From: Ureibacillus chungkukjangi
GTDB lineage: Bacteria > Bacillota > Bacilli > Bacillales_A > Planococcaceae
Assembly (NCBI RefSeq): GCF_003217295.1
Contig: NZ_QJTJ01000015.1
Coordinates: 22,807 to 86,806, forward strand
Reading direction: 5' to 3'
DNA length: 64,000 nt
Shown: positions 17,572 to 26,971 of the stretch, piece by piece
Layout of the letters: every line of letters starts with the position of its first letter
Numbering within the stretch: position 1 is the stretch's first letter
Program-made: the position numbers and the translations under genes
The notes under the pieces: model-generated
The model's database searches: none
The model's input: the letters and a program-made list of their open reading frames with translations, nothing else
What the model was told of the DNA's origin: nothing

Positions 17572-18906
17572 TTGGTTAAGTACACAAAAGAAGACATTAG
17601 ACAAATCGTGAAAGATGAAGGCGTAAAATATATTCGTCTACAATTTACTGACATTCTAGGTACTATTAAAAACGTAGAAATTCCATTAAGCCAATTAGAT
17701 AAAGCCCTTGATGATAAAATGATGTTTGATGGATCGTCAATCGAAGGTTTCGTGCGTATTGAAGAATCAGATATGTATTTAAAACCAGATTTAGATACAT
17801 TCGTAATTTTCCCTTGGACTGCTGAAAAAGGCAAAGTAGCTCGACTTATCTGTGACATCACAAACCCAGATGGAACACCGTTCGCTGGTGATCCACGTGC
17901 AAACTTAAAACGTGTATTAGCTAACATGGAAGAGTTAGGCTTCACAAGCTTTAACTTAGGGCCTGAGCCAGAGTTCTTCTTATTCAAATTAGATGAAAAA
18001 GGTGAACCAACATTAGAATTAAATGATGATGGTGGTTACTTTGACTTAGCACCAACTGACCTTGGCGAAAACTGCCGTCGTGATATCGTGTTAGAGCTTG
18101 AGGAAATGGGCTTTGAAATCGAAGCTTCTCACCATGAGGTTGCTCCTGGTCAACACGAAATCGACTTCAAATATGCAAACGCTGTTGAAGCATGCGACAA
18201 CATCCAAACGTTCAAGCTAGTTGTTAAAACAATTGCGCGTAAACATGGTTTACATGCAACATTCATGCCAAAACCATTATTCGGTGTAAACGGTTCAGGT
18301 ATGCACTCTAACTTATCATTATTCAGTGGCGATAAAAATGCATTCTGGGATCCAGAAGCTGACTTAGAGCTTTCTGAAACAGCTCGTCAATTCATGGCTG
18401 GTATTATGAAGCATGCGAAAGCGTTCACTGCTGTAACAAACCCAGTTGTAAACTCGTATAAGCGTTTAGTACCAGGCTATGAAGCGCCATGTTACATCGC
18501 TTGGTCAGCTCGTAACCGTTCACCATTAATTCGTATTCCAGCATCTCGTGGTCTTTCAACTCGTGTTGAGGTTCGTTCTGTAGACCCAGCTGCTAACCCA
18601 TACTTAGCAATGGCTGCTCTATTAGAAGCTGGTTTAGATGGTATCCGTAACAGTTTAACTCCTCCAGCTCCAGTGGATCGCAACATTTATGTGATGAATG
18701 CTGCAGAGCTTGAAGAAAACGGGATTAGCAGCTTACCAGGTTCATTACTTGAAGCTTTAGCAGAGTTAGAAAAAGATGAAGTAATTAAAGGTGCTCTTGG
18801 AGAACACATCTACGCTAACTATAAAGAAGCAAAAGAAATTGAATACGATATGTTCCGTACAGCTGTTCACCCATGGGAACGTGATCAATATTTAAAAATG
18901 TACTAA
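17572..18906 (+). CDS. glnA: glutamine synthetase type I
   Basis: Makes glutamine from glutamate, ammonia and ATP and signals nitrogen status to GlnR and TnrA. 444 residues. Conserved segments: [31 protein letters not shown], the ATP-site stretch NGSGMHSN and [13 protein letters not shown]. It has the short Bacillus GSI-alpha form without an adenylylation loop. TTG start behind AGGAG. Confidence 0.98.
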   Translation: MVKYTKEDIRQIVKDEGVKYIRLQFTDILGTIKNVEIPLSQLDKALDDKMMFDGSSIEGFVRIEESDMYLKPDLDTFVIFPWTAEKGKVARLICDITNPDGTPFAGDPRANLKRVLANMEELGFTSFNLGPEPEFFLFKLDEKGEPTLELNDDGGYFDLAPTDLGENCRRDIVLELEEMGFEIEASHHEVAPGQHEIDFKYANAVEACDNIQTFKLVVKTIARKHGLHATFMPKPLFGVNGSGMHSNLSLFSGDKNAFWDPEADLELSETARQFMAGIMKHAKAFTAVTNPVVNSYKRLVPGYEAPCYIAWSARNRSPLIRIPASRGLSTRVEVRSVDPAANPYLAMAALLEAGLDGIRNSLTPPAPVDRNIYVMNAAELEENGISSLPGSLLEALAELEKDEVIKGALGEHIYANYKEAKEIEYDMFRTAVHPWERDQYLKMY

Positions 18907-18922
18907 TCTTTAAGGGTTAATG

Positions 18923-18950
18923 AAGCCGTCTCTTTTTTGAGACGGTTTTT
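18923..18950 (+). terminator. terminator of glnRA
   Basis: Stem GCCGTCTC / GAGACGGT with a T loop and a TTTTT tail. Confidence 0.85.
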
Positions 18951-19016
18951 ATTATGTTTCAAGATACTTTTATAGGGCAAGCTCATTGAATTTCCCACCA
19001 AAGAAAGGCGGGTGGA

Positions 19017-19049
19017 ATTATCTAATTAGTGCAATGCAAATTAGATAAT
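19017..19049. repeat. 11-bp inverted repeat behind glnA
   Basis: ATTATCTAATT, 11 bases, AATTAGATAAT: perfect arms, no T run. Lies about 65 bases ahead of the thioredoxin-like gene, so it could be an operator for it. Confidence 0.5.
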
Positions 19050-19115
19050 CGCTCATTTTACTAGGTTTCGTTCATATACTTGTAGAAGAATGAGTTTGAA
19101 AGTTAGGTGGATGGT

Positions 19116-19805
19116 ATGCCAAGAAAAATAGTAAATATTTGTTTTGCGCTAATTGTTTTAGTTGCTCTAATTTATTCGATTTCGTCCCATTTTTATTCGA
19201 AAAATCATAGACAGCTGGATGTGGTGTTCGATGAGGATTTATCAACCTCTCTTGAACAAGCTGTTAGTCAGCAGCCTTTAGTTGATGAGGGTGAGCAGGT
19301 TGTAGAGTACCGGTCGATTGATGAGTCGGAATTTTATGAACAAGGTCATGATCACGAGCATGAACAGGAAACAGAGGTAAGGGCACTCAATGTGAAAGCG
19401 CCAAATTTCGAATTGAAAAATTTAAACGGTGAAAAGGTTATGCTATCTGATTTAAAAGGGAAAAAGGTTTTTATTAATTTTTGGACAACTTGGTGTCCTC
19501 CCTGTGTGAAGGAAATGCCGACAATTCAAAAATTCTATGAAGAGCATGCCCAAAAGGAGGGTATAGAAATTCTCGCGGTTAATGTTACGGATCAGGAATT
19601 GAAGGTAGATCATGTAAAGCAGTTTGCACATGAATACAGTATCAGTTTTCCTATTTTGCTAGACGATAAAGGAGATGTGTCAATCAACTACGAGGTTCTG
19701 TCCATTCCAACAAGTGTGATTATTAACGAAGAGGGAATGATTATCGAGCAAATAGTGGGACCAGTAACGGAGGAAATGCTAGTCTCGAAATTGTTAAGCT
19801 CATAA
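19116..19805 (+). CDS. TlpA/ResA-family membrane-anchored thioredoxin
   Basis: Second ResA-like protein in the window. Membrane anchor at residues 5-24, then a divergent linker with a His/Glu-rich patch (HDHEHEQE, 78-85), then a thioredoxin domain with FWTTWCPPCVKEMP (C127, C130). The CPPC active site differs from the CEPC of ResA here. It probably reduces disulfides outside the membrane; substrate unknown (StoA- or CcmG-like roles possible). ATG at 19116 has AGGTGG at five bases; the upstream GTG at 19107 overlaps that site. Stands alone. Confidence 0.8.
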   Translation: MPRKIVNICFALIVLVALIYSISSHFYSKNHRQLDVVFDEDLSTSLEQAVSQQPLVDEGEQVVEYRSIDESEFYEQGHDHEHEQETEVRALNVKAPNFELKNLNGEKVMLSDLKGKKVFINFWTTWCPPCVKEMPTIQKFYEEHAQKEGIEILAVNVTDQELKVDHVKQFAHEYSISFPILLDDKGDVSINYEVLSIPTSVIINEEGMIIEQIVGPVTEEMLVSKLLSS

Positions 19806-20067
19806 TAGCTTGGGGAAAGGGGCTCGAACAATTGATTTTGGGGACATGGATTCCGAAACCGTTTTATGTGAGCACAAATCCTTTTATGTAATCGTAAACG
19901 TATCTAAGTGATTACATATTCATCCAAATGATTCCAAAACCAGCCCCATGATTATAAACGCATCTAATCACATATTTACCCAAATGATCACAATAGCATC
20001 TATACAATCACAAATCCACCCAAGCACTCATGCCTACACAATCAACCCAGCCTCACTCAAGACCATT
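19806..20067. repeat. non-coding region with degenerate A+T repeats
   Basis: No gene. Short phrases recur irregularly: ATCTAA at 19902 and 19962, CCAAATGAT at 19924 and 19980, and CATCTA at 19961 and 19997. Spacing is irregular (roughly 36-60), unlike the 52-bp arrays. Possibly the worn remains of a repeat. Confidence 0.45.
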
Positions 20068-20110
20068 CAAAAAAAGGACTAGCAATCTGCATTATGCAAA
20101 TCGCTAGTCC
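20068..20110 (-). terminator. terminator of fabI
   Basis: On the minus strand: GGACTAGC ... GCTAGTCC, with an inner TGCAT/ATGCA pairing, followed by seven T. Confidence 0.9.
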
Positions 20111-20118
20111 TATTTACT

Positions 20119-20895
20119 TTATCCGATAATATTGTAGCCAGAGTCTACGAAGATTGTTTCGCCTGTTACGCCACGTGATAGGGCGCTTAGCATCACTAGA
20201 GTCATATCGGCTACTTCCTCTTGGTTTGTGTTGCGCTTTAATGGTGATTCTTCTTCAATTTTGTGAAGGATTGTGTTGAAGCTAGGGACACCTTTTGCAG
20301 CTAGTGTGCGGATGGCACCTGCTGAGATGGCGTTAACGCGAATGCCTTCTGCGCCAAGGTCTGCTGCTAGGTAGCGCATTGCTGCTTCAAGTGCTGCTTT
20401 TGCTACACCCATGACATTGTATCCGTCAAGAACACGTTGTCCGCCTAAGTAACTCATTGTTACGATTGAGGCACCTTCAGTCATGAACGGACGGGCAGCG
20501 TTAGCTACTGCGACTAATGAGTAGGCGCTTGTATCCTGTGCAAATGCATAGCCTTCACGAGTTGTTTCTACAAAGCGGTTTTTTAAGTCTTCTGCATGGG
20601 CAAACGCAACAGAGTGAACGATTCCGTGAACCGATCCAAATTGTTCGCCGATCTGTGCGAATGCTTTCGTGATGCTTTCATCACTATTCACATCACACTC
20701 AATAACTGCAGTTTTATAGTCTGTATAATTTTCTAGTACTTTTTCAATTTTCCCTTTAGAACGTTCTTTTCGGTAAGTGAAAATCACATTTGCCCCAACT
20801 TCTAGAAGTCTTTTAGCAATTCCCCAAGCAATGCTGCGCTCATTGGCAACTCCCATTACAACGATATTTTTGTCCTTCAATTGTAATAAATCCAT
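20119..20895 (-). CDS. fabI: enoyl-[acyl-carrier-protein] reductase FabI
   Basis: NADH-dependent last step of each fatty-acid elongation cycle; target of triclosan. SDR fold with VMGVANERSIAWGIAKRL at the N-terminus, characteristic of FabI, and the catalytic pair Y159-x6-K166 (GYNVMGVAK). Length 258 equals that of B. subtilis FabI. The ATG at 20895 is preferred over the one at 20943 because the protein then starts as FabI does and GGGGA lies upstream. Confidence 0.94.
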   Translation of the reverse strand: MDLLQLKDKNIVVMGVANERSIAWGIAKRLLEVGANVIFTYRKERSKGKIEKVLENYTDYKTAVIECDVNSDESITKAFAQIGEQFGSVHGIVHSVAFAHAEDLKNRFVETTREGYAFAQDTSAYSLVAVANAARPFMTEGASIVTMSYLGGQRVLDGYNVMGVAKAALEAAMRYLAADLGAEGIRVNAISAGAIRTLAAKGVPSFNTILHKIEEESPLKRNTNQEEVADMTLVMLSALSRGVTGETIFVDSGYNIIG

Positions 20896-21015
20896 CCGAT
20901 GATCCCCTTTGCTAAATAAATTTACATCAGTTATTAGTACCAACTACTAAATTAAATATTAACATTTCATTCCAAGAAAATCAATAAGAGAATAGTAGCT
21001 TGCAATGCAAAGTAG

Positions 21016-21068
21016 TTGACCGCTATTATGCTTTGCAATATACTGAAGGTAGCTAGTTGATATTGCAA
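21016..21068 (+). promoter_or_regulatory. padR promoter with operator-like dyad
   Basis: TTGACC (21016), 17 bases, TATACT (21039) is a good sigma-A promoter. A perfect 9-bp inverted repeat, TTGCAATAT (21033) and ATATTGCAA (21060), overlaps the -10. A related TTGCAATGCAA lies just upstream (20999-21010). PadR repressors usually autoregulate from such sites. Confidence 0.65.
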
Positions 21069-21130
21069 GATAGCTCCTGAATTACATATTGAGCTTAATA
21101 GACAATTTAAAAAATAGTGAGGTGAGCGGT

Positions 21131-21472
21131 TTGTCTATTCGAAGCCAGCTATTAAAGGGAATTTTAGACGGATGTGTGTTGGCAATTATTGAAAAAGAAG
21201 AAATCTATGGATATGAATTATCTCAGAAATTACAGCAATATGGCTTAAAGGATATAAGTGAGGGAACGATTTACCCGGTTTTATTGCGCTTACAAAAAAG
21301 CCAATGGATTGTAGGGACAATGCGACCATCTGATAGTGGACCCAATCGAAAGTATTACTCTCTGACGAAGGAGGGAAAGGAAAACTTGGATTTAATCCGG
21401 AATGAATGGGATTTACTGAGCTCCCCAATTACAAAAATATTAAGAGGTGATGAGGATGCAATTAACGGTTAA
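21131..21472 (+). CDS. PadR-family transcriptional regulator
   Basis: 113-residue winged-helix repressor. The N-terminus MSIRSQLLKGILDGCVLAII and the wing segment EGTIYPVLLRLQ are typical of the short PadR (PadR-s2) group. A TTG start at 21131 follows GAGGTGAG; upstream TTG/GTG codons give an extension not usual in the family. It overlaps the membrane-protein gene by 17 bases. PadR plus a membrane partner is a common pair, often sensing envelope or drug stress. Ligand unknown. Confidence 0.88.
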   Translation: MSIRSQLLKGILDGCVLAIIEKEEIYGYELSQKLQQYGLKDISEGTIYPVLLRLQKSQWIVGTMRPSDSGPNRKYYSLTKEGKENLDLIRNEWDLLSSPITKILRGDEDAING

Positions 21473-22127
21473 AGAGCTGATTGAACATAATAATGAAAAA
21501 CGTAAAAATTTAACCTCAGAAAACAGTGAGTATTATCAGAATCTGCTTGTGTATATTCGTACAAATGCCTTAAAAAGTGAACGTGCCACAGAGGAGGTTT
21601 TACTAGAAATGCTGGATCATTTACTCGAGGCACAAAGAGAAGGGAAGAGTGCCGAGGATGTTTTTGGCAAAACACCAAAGGAACTAGCAGAAGAAATTAT
21701 CGAAACACTGCCGAAGGAGTCATTTAAATCAAAGCTCGATTTTATACTCGAAATAGGGTTTATGCTATTCGGCTGGTACCTAGTAATCACAGGGATCCCT
21801 CCTTTCATTAGTCAAGAAGAGCAAACGGTATACTTAGGTACGCTTCTACTTTCAGGTTTTTTATTAATCGGTAGTATTACTACTTTAATGTTCCTTGTAT
21901 TTGGATTTCTTAAAAGCACTGCCTTCAAGGATAAAAGCAAGAAAAACAAGGTTAACTGGCTCCTTGTAATACTATTCGTTTTATTTTTCATCGGGGGGAT
22001 TGGCGCAAATGTGATGTTAGAGCCGTTTGGACCAAGCTTTACAGTTTCCTATATATTACCATTCGGTTTAGGCTGTTTCTTTTTACTTGCCGCGTATTTA
22101 TTCAAGAAATCAAGAGAATCGAAATAA
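21456..22127 (+). CDS. DUF1129/HAAS-like membrane protein, PadR partner
   Basis: 223 residues. The N-terminal soluble part (about 1-85: KELIEHNNEKRKNLTSENSE, then EMLDHLLEAQREGKSAEDVF) resembles the DUF1129/HAAS domain that goes with PadR regulators. Four membrane segments follow (about 90-110, 125-150, 165-185, 195-215). ATG at 21456 lies behind GAGGTGATGAGG. Likely co-regulated by, or signalling to, the PadR protein. Function not established. Confidence 0.75.
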   Translation: MQLTVKELIEHNNEKRKNLTSENSEYYQNLLVYIRTNALKSERATEEVLLEMLDHLLEAQREGKSAEDVFGKTPKELAEEIIETLPKESFKSKLDFILEIGFMLFGWYLVITGIPPFISQEEQTVYLGTLLLSGFLLIGSITTLMFLVFGFLKSTAFKDKSKKNKVNWLLVILFVLFFIGGIGANVMLEPFGPSFTVSYILPFGLGCFFLLAAYLFKKSRESK

Positions 22128-22175
22128 AACTCAGCTGAAGGTTTCGAGGATTCTTTAACACTATTAATTACATTC

Positions 22176-22212
22176 AAAAAAAAGAGGTTGGGCAATTGCC
22201 AACCTCTTTTAA
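22176..22212. terminator. bidirectional terminator between DUF1129-like gene and fer
   Basis: 12-bp stem AAAAGAGGTTGG / CCAACCTCTTTT with A and T runs on both sides; serves both converging genes. Confidence 0.9.
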
Positions 22213-22512
<300 letters not shown>

Positions 22513-22566
22513 CTAAATCTGTTTAAATTACTTTTCAACCTAATAGTTCGAAATGGAGGGTTGATT

Positions 22567-23616
22567 TTGTTATTCCAATTCCAACAAATTCTTTTACAAA
22601 TATTCCACAAATTTAATCAAGAACGCACCATCTCCGCACCGTTTCATCTTCTTAGAGGGAAACGATCAGGTCAAACTGTGCAGGATGTTGGGATTTACCA
22701 ATTACATAGCTATTTTGGGATTCTGCCAAAATTATCAAGAAAAAAGTATGATGAGGAATTGTCAATCTTTGTGAATGAGCAATTCATCCTTATTAAAGAG
22801 GACGGATATTACGAGTTAACTGAAAAAGCCTTTGAGCATTTAAAAAAATCGCAAGAGCTTGTATTTGATGGCTGGCATTACCGAGGAAATGAACATGTAT
22901 TTTTTGCTCGATTATCACTTGTTGTCCAGTCATTATCTCATCATTTAGCAGGTAAAATGTCATTTATTCCTTATCAAAAGGATGAGCAGATTCAGCAATG
23001 GGTGAGAATGTTTTTGAAAACAAATCATTATCAGGATGGGCAATTACAGCAAAAATTATTAAAGGAAATTCTTAATAGTCTAGAACACATAGCTATGGAA
23101 GATCGTGCAAAGAATATACTTATTTATCGACTTTCAGGCTATAATGCGGCTGGTTTTACATGGCAACAAATTAGCTTTGAAGAAAATCTGAAGGAAATGG
23201 ATTTACAGTTAATTTATATTGCTTCCTTACATAGCTGGTTAAATGCAATTTTTCTTCAAGTAGAAGAATTTCCATTATTGCTTCAAATGGTGGAAAATAT
23301 TCGAGTTAAAAATCCTTTAAGTGGATCTGCTTTTCAAACTGCAGAGCTCTTTTTTAATGGCCATTCAATGGAGCAGATTAGCAGGAAGCGCGGCTTGAAA
23401 ATGAGTACGATTGAAGATCATATGGTGGAATTGGCTATGAATGACCCACAGTTTGACGTTGAACAATTCGTTTCAAATGAGGATGTACAAGCTGTTTTAG
23501 CAGCAGTTGATGATTATAATACTCGAAAGCTAAAGGTATTACATGAGGTTGTACCACAGCTTTCCTATTTTCAACTGAGACTTGTACTAGCAAGAGGTGA
23601 ACGTGTTGAAGCTTGA
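22567..23616 (+). CDS. ypbB: YpbB-like helix-turn-helix protein
   Basis: 349-residue protein that always precedes recQ in Bacillus. The C-terminal part has a RQD-like/HTH_40 segment (FNGHSMEQISRKRGLKMSTIEDHM, about 260-285). It may act as a detached C-terminal partner of the short RecQ. TTG at 22567 lies six bases behind GGAGGG. Overlaps recQ by 11 bases. Confidence 0.82.
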   Translation: MLFQFQQILLQIFHKFNQERTISAPFHLLRGKRSGQTVQDVGIYQLHSYFGILPKLSRKKYDEELSIFVNEQFILIKEDGYYELTEKAFEHLKKSQELVFDGWHYRGNEHVFFARLSLVVQSLSHHLAGKMSFIPYQKDEQIQQWVRMFLKTNHYQDGQLQQKLLKEILNSLEHIAMEDRAKNILIYRLSGYNAAGFTWQQISFEENLKEMDLQLIYIASLHSWLNAIFLQVEEFPLLLQMVENIRVKNPLSGSAFQTAELFFNGHSMEQISRKRGLKMSTIEDHMVELAMNDPQFDVEQFVSNEDVQAVLAAVDDYNTRKLKVLHEVVPQLSYFQLRLVLARGERVEA

Positions 23617-25051
23617 GGATATATTAAATAAATATTTCGGTTATTCGGCTTTTCGTCCAGGGCAAAGGGAAGTAATTGAAAAGGTGCTTGATGGAAAAGA
23701 TGTCATTGCCTTACTTCCAACTGGAATGGGGAAATCTCTTTGTTATCAGCTGCCGGGATATATCTTTGATAAGCCGGTGCTTATTGTTTCTCCGCTACTA
23801 TCGTTAATGCAGGACCAAGTCGATCAAATGAAGCAATTTAAAGAGAAGCGTGTAGTTGCACTTAATTCTTTTTTAAATCCAATGCAAAAAAGAGCGTCCA
23901 TTCAAAACTTACATGACTATCGCTTTATATTTATTTCTCCTGAAATGCTTCTACAGGAGCAGGTTCAGCAAAAGTTGAATTCAATGGAGCTTTCTTTAAT
24001 TGTAGTCGATGAAGCCCATTGTATTTCCCAATGGGGCTTTGATTTTAGACCCGATTATTTGCGTATTGGTCAGGTACTTGGAAAACCAAATCGACCACCA
24101 ATCATGGCATTATCTGCAACGGCGACACAAAAGGTACTTGGGGATATCGAAGCCTATTTGAATATGGACAGCCCATATAAATTTATTCACTCTGTTGATC
24201 GACCGAATATTCACTTGGGTAAAATGCTGTTTCAAGGAAGAGAAGAAAAAATTGAGTGGATACTTGATCACGTAACAAAAACAGCAGGACCTGGCATTAT
24301 TTACACACAGTCTCGGTTAAAAACAGAAAGCCTCAGCCAACGATTACTTCAGTCTGGCGTTACAACTGCAGCATACCATGGTGGAATGGATCCGTTAGAT
24401 AGACAATTTATTCAGCAGCAGTTTATAGATGGATCTCTTGATTGGATTGTAGCGACGAATGCTTTTGGGATGGGTGTTCATAAGCAAAATGTACGGCAGG
24501 TAATCCATGAATCACTTCCTTCTAATATGGCCAATTACATGCAGGAAATTGGTCGTGCAGGAAGAGATGGCGAGGATTCCCTTGCGATTTTGCTGTATGC
24601 AGAGGGTGATGAGGAACTTGCGAAATTTGTTGGTATTGATGATTACCCAGTGGATGCACATGTTGATAGCTATATAAGCTACAGGAGCAGAAACGAGCTA
24701 CCTACCTCGATGATTCATAATGGTGAAATTTCGGAAACGGCTTTTCGTGTATTGGATTATTGGATGAATCAGCTTCAGCCAGCTGATGTAAAGCAGCGAT
24801 TATCCTCCATGAAATATGAGAAGATGAGAGCTGTTGAAGAAGTGATGGATTTAATCGAAACAAATACGTGCATGAGAGAACAACTGGTCCATTATTTCGG
24901 TCAAACCTTAGAAAATAGACCAGAAGATTGTTGCCAGTGCTGTGGTCTACAGTATGAAAATATCATTCGAGTGCGTGAAATAATAGATGCACCTTCTAAA
25001 GAACTAAACTGGAAAAGAAGAATTGAGCAGCTGCTGATAGGATTCTCATAA
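23606..25051 (+). CDS. recQ: ATP-dependent DNA helicase RecQ (short form)
   Basis: 3'-5' helicase in DNA repair. FGYSAFRPGQREVIEK (motif 0), LLPTGMGKSLCYQ (Walker A), VVDEAHCISQWGFDFRPDY (DEAH), ALSATAT and QEIGRAGRDG (motif VI). A four-cysteine zinc region closes the protein (C near CMREQ, then CCQCC). It lacks the HRDC domain, as does B. subtilis RecQ. Start uncertain: GTG 23597, GTG 23603 or TTG 23606. The last is chosen for its spacing to AGGTGA. Confidence 0.92.
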   Translation: MKLEDILNKYFGYSAFRPGQREVIEKVLDGKDVIALLPTGMGKSLCYQLPGYIFDKPVLIVSPLLSLMQDQVDQMKQFKEKRVVALNSFLNPMQKRASIQNLHDYRFIFISPEMLLQEQVQQKLNSMELSLIVVDEAHCISQWGFDFRPDYLRIGQVLGKPNRPPIMALSATATQKVLGDIEAYLNMDSPYKFIHSVDRPNIHLGKMLFQGREEKIEWILDHVTKTAGPGIIYTQSRLKTESLSQRLLQSGVTTAAYHGGMDPLDRQFIQQQFIDGSLDWIVATNAFGMGVHKQNVRQVIHESLPSNMANYMQEIGRAGRDGEDSLAILLYAEGDEELAKFVGIDDYPVDAHVDSYISYRSRNELPTSMIHNGEISETAFRVLDYWMNQLQPADVKQRLSSMKYEKMRAVEEVMDLIETNTCMREQLVHYFGQTLENRPEDCCQCCGLQYENIIRVREIIDAPSKELNWKRRIEQLLIGFS

Positions 25052-25208
25052 CTTTTAAAATAATTCTATAGCGATTGTCCTAGTTTTCCATATTCTGCAG
25101 GATTTATTAAATAATCGACATAAATCTCTTAAAATTTCCAACACTATCATTTACTTTTTAGAGAAATTTCGTCATAATTAGAGAAAGATAGTGTTGGAGG
25201 TGGTACTC

Positions 25209-25847
25209 ATGAGTAATGAAGATTACAGAGAGAAAATTGAAGAGCATCGTCAATCAATTGAATTAGAAGAACAGCAAAGCTCTAGAATGTCACGCTCACG
25301 TCAAGTAGGTAAAAAGAAAAAGAAAAACAGAAAAAACCCGTTATTAAATATTCTATTATTTGTACTACTAGGTATTCCTTTTTCGTTATTAATCTACGTA
25401 TCTTTCTTCTATCATCCTGAGGTTATTGAAACAGCAGAGATGGCAGAGAATGGTTCTTTAGTAGAGGTACAAACGAATAATACGGTTTCTTCTAGCGGTA
25501 AACAAAAGGTAGAACCTAAAATAGAAGAAACTGATAGTGAACCTACAGAAGTCAACAAAGTAAGCACAGATAGTCAAGACGAAGAAGCAAAGCAAGCTGA
25601 AATAGAAGCTGCAAAAAAAGCAGAGCAAGCAAGACTTGATGAAGAGAAGCTTGCAAAGCAGCAAAAAGAGCAAAAGCAGCAAGAACAAGTAGCTAGTAGT
25701 AAAACGCACACAGTGCAAGCGAACGAGAACTTATTCCGAATCGCCTTAAAGTATTATGATGATGCAAGTGGTGTTGATAAAATTATAGAAGCTAATAATT
25801 TACCTTCAAACAGCATTTCTGTTGGACAAACCCTGATCATTCCGTAG
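25209..25847 (+). CDS. ypbE: LysM-domain membrane protein (YpbE-like)
   Basis: Cytoplasmic basic N-terminus (KKKKKNRKN), one membrane segment (about 50-70), a Lys/Glu/Gln-rich coiled-coil-like linker (about 105-165) and a C-terminal LysM domain (TVQANENLFRIALKYY to VGQTLIIP). It should anchor in the membrane and bind peptidoglycan. Follows recQ as ypbE does in B. subtilis. ATG at 25209 behind GGAGGTGG. Confidence 0.85.
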   Translation: MSNEDYREKIEEHRQSIELEEQQSSRMSRSRQVGKKKKKNRKNPLLNILLFVLLGIPFSLLIYVSFFYHPEVIETAEMAENGSLVEVQTNNTVSSSGKQKVEPKIEETDSEPTEVNKVSTDSQDEEAKQAEIEAAKKAEQARLDEEKLAKQQKEQKQQEQVASSKTHTVQANENLFRIALKYYDDASGVDKIIEANNLPSNSISVGQTLIIP

Positions 25848-25873
25848 CATGAGCAAAAAATAAATTCTAGAGT

Positions 25874-25916
25874 AGACTATTGGAAGGTGTAAACCGTTCC
25901 TATAGTCTTTTTTTTC
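25874..25916 (+). terminator. terminator after ypbE
   Basis: AGACTAT / ATAGTCT outer stem with inner GGAA/TTCC, then eight T. Confidence 0.85.
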
Positions 25917-26078
25917 TTATTAAAATGCATGGTGAAGATCCATGTAAGACGATTTATATAAGGAATATGGTAAAATATTGTGAAGAAATCTTCCGTGTTT
26001 TATTAATGCAATCCTAGAGATAAAAACACTAGGATTCATTTAAGTATTACGTAATTCCTTGAGAAAGGGTGAGTTAAT

Positions 26079-26858
26079 ATGTTTGAGCTGTTCGTCGTGG
26101 TAGTTATTCTTGTCCTTATGTTTTTTCTTTTTATGCTCAAGCAGGCTTCGGAAAATAATGTCCTTTACCATGATGTCCCGTTGGATGGGGAAAGGGAGCA
26201 AGCGTCTTTATTTTTCATTTCAGACGTCCATTTAAGAAAAATAAATGAAGGTATGATTGAAAATATAAATGCCAAAGTGGATGCAGTCATTATTGGTGGT
26301 GATTTTTGTGATAAACGGACTCCAATTGAGCGGATTTATGACAATGTTCAGGTACTGCAAAAATTAGGACCTGTTTATTTTGTCTGGGGAAATAATGATC
26401 GCGAGGTTGGTGAGGCTAGATTACGTGAAATTTTCAAAGAAACCAACGTAACTATCATAGAGAATGATGCTGTTTTACTACCTACCTTAAGCAATCGTTG
26501 CTGGCTAAGTGCTATTGATGATACTTCCTCAAGAAATGTCCATTATGAACGGGCATTTGAAAGCTGTCGAAAGGGTGATAATGTTGTTTTTATCTCCCAT
26601 AATCCAGAGGTTTTTCCAACGGTTCGTAGCAAATACCATACTGATCTAATGATGGGTGGTCATTTACATGGTGGTCAAATTCGTTTTGGGCCGTATGGGA
26701 TTCATCCTCATGGGTCATTTTCGATGCGAGAAGCAGTCGCTACACTCATTAGTAATGGCTATGGAACTACCATGCTTCCTCTAAGGCTTGGAGCAAAGCC
26801 GCAATGTCATGTTGTCAATCTACATTTTAAAAGAAATGCGAAATCAAATAAAAAATAG
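26079..26858 (+). CDS. ypbG: membrane metallophosphoesterase (YpbG-like)
   Basis: N-terminal membrane anchor (residues 1-22), then a calcineurin-like phosphoesterase domain with all metal motifs: FISDVHL, IIGGDFCD, VWGNNDRE, ISHNPE and GGHLHGGQ. 259 residues. Substrate unknown. Position between ypbE and ypdA matches ypbG. GAAAGGGTGAG ribosome site. Confidence 0.85.
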   Translation: MFELFVVVVILVLMFFLFMLKQASENNVLYHDVPLDGEREQASLFFISDVHLRKINEGMIENINAKVDAVIIGGDFCDKRTPIERIYDNVQVLQKLGPVYFVWGNNDREVGEARLREIFKETNVTIIENDAVLLPTLSNRCWLSAIDDTSSRNVHYERAFESCRKGDNVVFISHNPEVFPTVRSKYHTDLMMGGHLHGGQIRFGPYGIHPHGSFSMREAVATLISNGYGTTMLPLRLGAKPQCHVVNLHFKRNAKSNKK

Positions 26859-26882
26859 CAGTATACTAAGAATAGGTTTTTA

Positions 26883-26909
26883 AACTGCTCATAAAATTTG
26901 GGAGCAGTT
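26883..26909. repeat. inverted repeat between ypbG and ypdA
   Basis: AACTGCTC / GAGCAGTT with an 11-base loop; no T run on the plus side. Weak terminator or leader hairpin. Confidence 0.4.
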
Positions 26910-26971
26910 AAGAAAATGAAGCACTTTTTGTTGTAAATGAAAAGTGGAATTTTCTAAAGGAGATGTAAAGA

